Assembly: GCA_900556365.1 (NCBI GenBank)
Contig: USOG01000073.1
Location: 1-7,069 of the forward strand
DNA length: 7,069 nt
Direction of reading: 5' to 3'
Origin: an uncultured Collinsella sp.
Lineage (GTDB): Bacteria > Actinomycetota > Coriobacteriia > Coriobacteriales > Coriobacteriaceae
The notes under the pieces: model-generated
Told to the model about the DNA's origin: nothing
The model's input: the letters and a program-made list of their open reading frames with translations, nothing else
Databases searched by the model: none
In this document: positions 5,881 through 7,069 of the stretch, piece by piece
Position numbering within the stretch: position 1 is the first letter of the stretch
Layout: the number at the start of each line of letters is the position of its first letter
Made by a program: the position numbers and the translations under genes

Positions 5881-5924
5881 TGGTAAAGTGTTTATCACCG
5901 AGGTAGAGGGGCGGTCGCTATACT
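5881..5924 (+). promoter_or_regulatory. Candidate promoter and imperfect operator before the LacI-family gene
   Basis: TATACT at 5919-5924 is a good -10, 35 bp before the ATG; the -35 position is poor (CACCGA at 17-bp spacing). Immediately upstream, TGGTAAAGTGTTTATCA (5881-5897) is an imperfect palindrome around T5889, with 6 of 8 flanking pairs complementary. Its outer shape recalls LacI-family sites of the TGxTAAA..TTTAxCA type, although the centre is GTG rather than CG. Its place at the -35 region would suit autoregulation. This is inferred. Confidence 0.35.
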
Positions 5925-5959
5925 TTCAAGAGATTGCGCGTAAACCTGGAAGGAGCGAG

Positions 5960-6988
5960 ATGGCCAACAAAGTCACCCTCAAGCAGATCGCCCAGGAGGT
6001 GGGGCTTTCCCCCTCGTCGGTCTCGCTTGTTCTCAATAATCGGCCCTGTCGCATCTCGGAAGAAAACCGCAAGCTCATCAAGGAGGTCGCGGCGCGCAAC
6101 CACTATGTTCCTAACCAGATTGCGCGTAGTCTGGTCATGCGCGAGTCGCGCACGCTGGGCCTTATCGTCCCTAACATCGAGAGCCGCTTTTTTGCCTCGC
6201 TCGCCGGTAGCCTGGAAAAGCGCTGCCGCGAGGACGGCTATGCGCTCTTCATCACCAGCTCGGGCGGAAGCGCCGATGACGATCTGGAGCTGCTGCGCCA
6301 GCTGGTGACGCGCGGCGTCGATGGCGTCTTCCTGGTCGTGGGCGACGAGTTCTCCGACGACCGCGCCCTGCGCGAAGAAGTCAGCCACCTGCCCATCCCG
6401 GCCGTAATGGTCGACCGTGCCATTGAGGGACTCGAGTGCGACAAGGTGATGTTCGACCACGAGATGGGTGGCTACATGGCCACTCGCTATCTGATCGAGC
6501 AGGGTCACCGTCGCATTGCCTGCTTGGTTAACGCGCGCCGTTCCAATACGGGGCGTAAGCGACTTGCCGGCTATGAGCGCGCGCTGCGCGAGGTTGGCCT
6601 GCCTATCGACGCACGTTTGGAGTTTGAGAGCGAGTACTACATTCCGAGTGCCTACGAGGCCTCGGAGGCGGTGCTCGCAACTGATGCCACCGCTGTGTTC
6701 GCAAGTTCGGATAACATCGCCCTCGGTCTGCTCAAGCGCTTGCACGAGATGGGGAAGAGCATCCCGGGCGATATCTCGGTGGTGAGCTATGACAACTCGG
6801 CGGCTGACGTTCTCTTTGAGCCGGCGCTGACCGCGATTGAGCAGGATCCTGGTGTCCTTGCGGAGCATGCTTTTGGCTGCATGTCCAAGCGTCTTGCCGG
6901 TAGGGGCGGCAGGCGTGCCGAAGAGGTCGTTCTGGAGCCGGCGCTTATCGTTAAGGGCAGCGTGCTCGAACTTACCGAATGTAGCTAA
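5960..6988 (+). CDS. LacI-family transcriptional regulator
   Basis: A 342-residue cytosolic DNA-binding protein, full length for the family. Residues 5-26 form the helix-turn-helix (VTLKQIAQEVGLSPSSVSLVLN). NQIARSL at 52-58 is the hinge helix, with L58 as the Leu that normally inserts into the central CG step of the operator. From about residue 65 (TLGLIVPNIESRFFASLAGSLE) it continues as a periplasmic-binding-protein-like sensor domain. This includes RRIACLVNARRSNTGRKRLAGYERAL (about 180-205), then FASSDNIALGLLKRLHEMG and SVVSYDNSAA. The ligand is probably a sugar or related small molecule and cannot be predicted from this. ATG 5960 is preceded by GGAAGGAG (5948-5955), four bases away; the frame stays open upstream only because it runs antisense to murB. 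No transporter or catabolic gene adjoins it in view, so its regulon is unknown; autoregulation is plausible. Confidence 0.93.
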   Translation: MANKVTLKQIAQEVGLSPSSVSLVLNNRPCRISEENRKLIKEVAARNHYVPNQIARSLVMRESRTLGLIVPNIESRFFASLAGSLEKRCREDGYALFITSSGGSADDDLELLRQLVTRGVDGVFLVVGDEFSDDRALREEVSHLPIPAVMVDRAIEGLECDKVMFDHEMGGYMATRYLIEQGHRRIACLVNARRSNTGRKRLAGYERALREVGLPIDARLEFESEYYIPSAYEASEAVLATDATAVFASSDNIALGLLKRLHEMGKSIPGDISVVSYDNSAADVLFEPALTAIEQDPGVLAEHAFGCMSKRLAGRGGRRAEEVVLEPALIVKGSVLELTECS

Positions 6989-7017
6989 GCGTACTTGTTT
7001 GTTTGCATAGATTGCAT

Positions 7018-7066
7018 GCGGAGTGTCCGCTATTTGCCGGCGGGGCCGGGGTGCCTGCCTTGTTTT
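7018..7066 (+). terminator. Possible terminator region after the LacI-family gene
   Basis: Two weak hairpins follow the stop codon. GCGGA/TCCGC (7018-7022 with 7026-7030) has a 3-nt loop. GGCGGG/CCTGCC (7039-7044 with 7054-7059, one G-U pair) is followed by TTGTTTT at 7060-7066. The second has the better T tract and could end the regulator transcript. The window stops three bases later, so what follows is unknown. Confidence 0.35.
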
Positions 7067-7069
7067 GAG

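Noticed and set aside
4865..5959. Upstream extension of the LacI-family reading frame, giving a 707-residue protein
   Set aside because: The extension runs antisense through murB. The true start at 5960 has a strong ribosome binding site and begins exactly at the helix-turn-helix domain.

Overview
The window looks like a piece of chromosome from a GC-rich Gram-positive gut actinobacterium of the Coriobacteriia, most likely Collinsella or a close relative. That placement is inferred from protein style (a Tat-like, PcsB-type CHAP protein and a MurB resembling the Gram-positive form), from GC-rich codon use, and from the mix of maltodextrin and Leloir genes. I could not check it by search. Nothing indicates a phage, plasmid, CRISPR array, tRNA or rRNA.

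Layout from left to right. The 5' end of an alpha-glucan phosphorylase gene (minus strand, cut by the window edge) lies downstream of malQ (4-alpha-glucanotransferase, minus), with a GC-rich hairpin between them. galE (UDP-glucose 4-epimerase, minus) follows and ends in a strong intrinsic terminator. A 266-bp divergent region separates galE from a plus-strand gene for a secreted coiled-coil plus CHAP-domain peptidoglycan hydrolase. The hydrolase gene converges on murB (minus) across a 222-bp gap. That gap holds a perfect 33-bp inverted repeat around a terminator hairpin, and then a second terminator. murB is divergent from a complete LacI-family regulator gene (plus), and the window ends in a short, hairpin-containing stretch.

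How the genes fit together. Phosphorylase and MalQ form the standard pair for breaking down maltodextrin or glycogen: MalQ reshuffles short glucans into chains that the phosphorylase converts to glucose-1-phosphate. GalE connects UDP-glucose and UDP-galactose. MurB and the CHAP protein act at opposite ends of the peptidoglycan life cycle, precursor synthesis and cell-wall cleavage. The LacI-type regulator may control itself or sugar genes, but its target is not identifiable here.

The genes are mostly ordinary. The points worth a second look are non-coding: the 136-bp inverted-repeat element between the hydrolase gene and murB, a cluster of ATATGT repeats covering the hydrolase leader and start codon, and a palindrome inside the likely malQ promoter. 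Among the proteins, GalE has Asn where the classic enzyme has the Tyr that restricts substrate. I found no convincing new multi-gene system.
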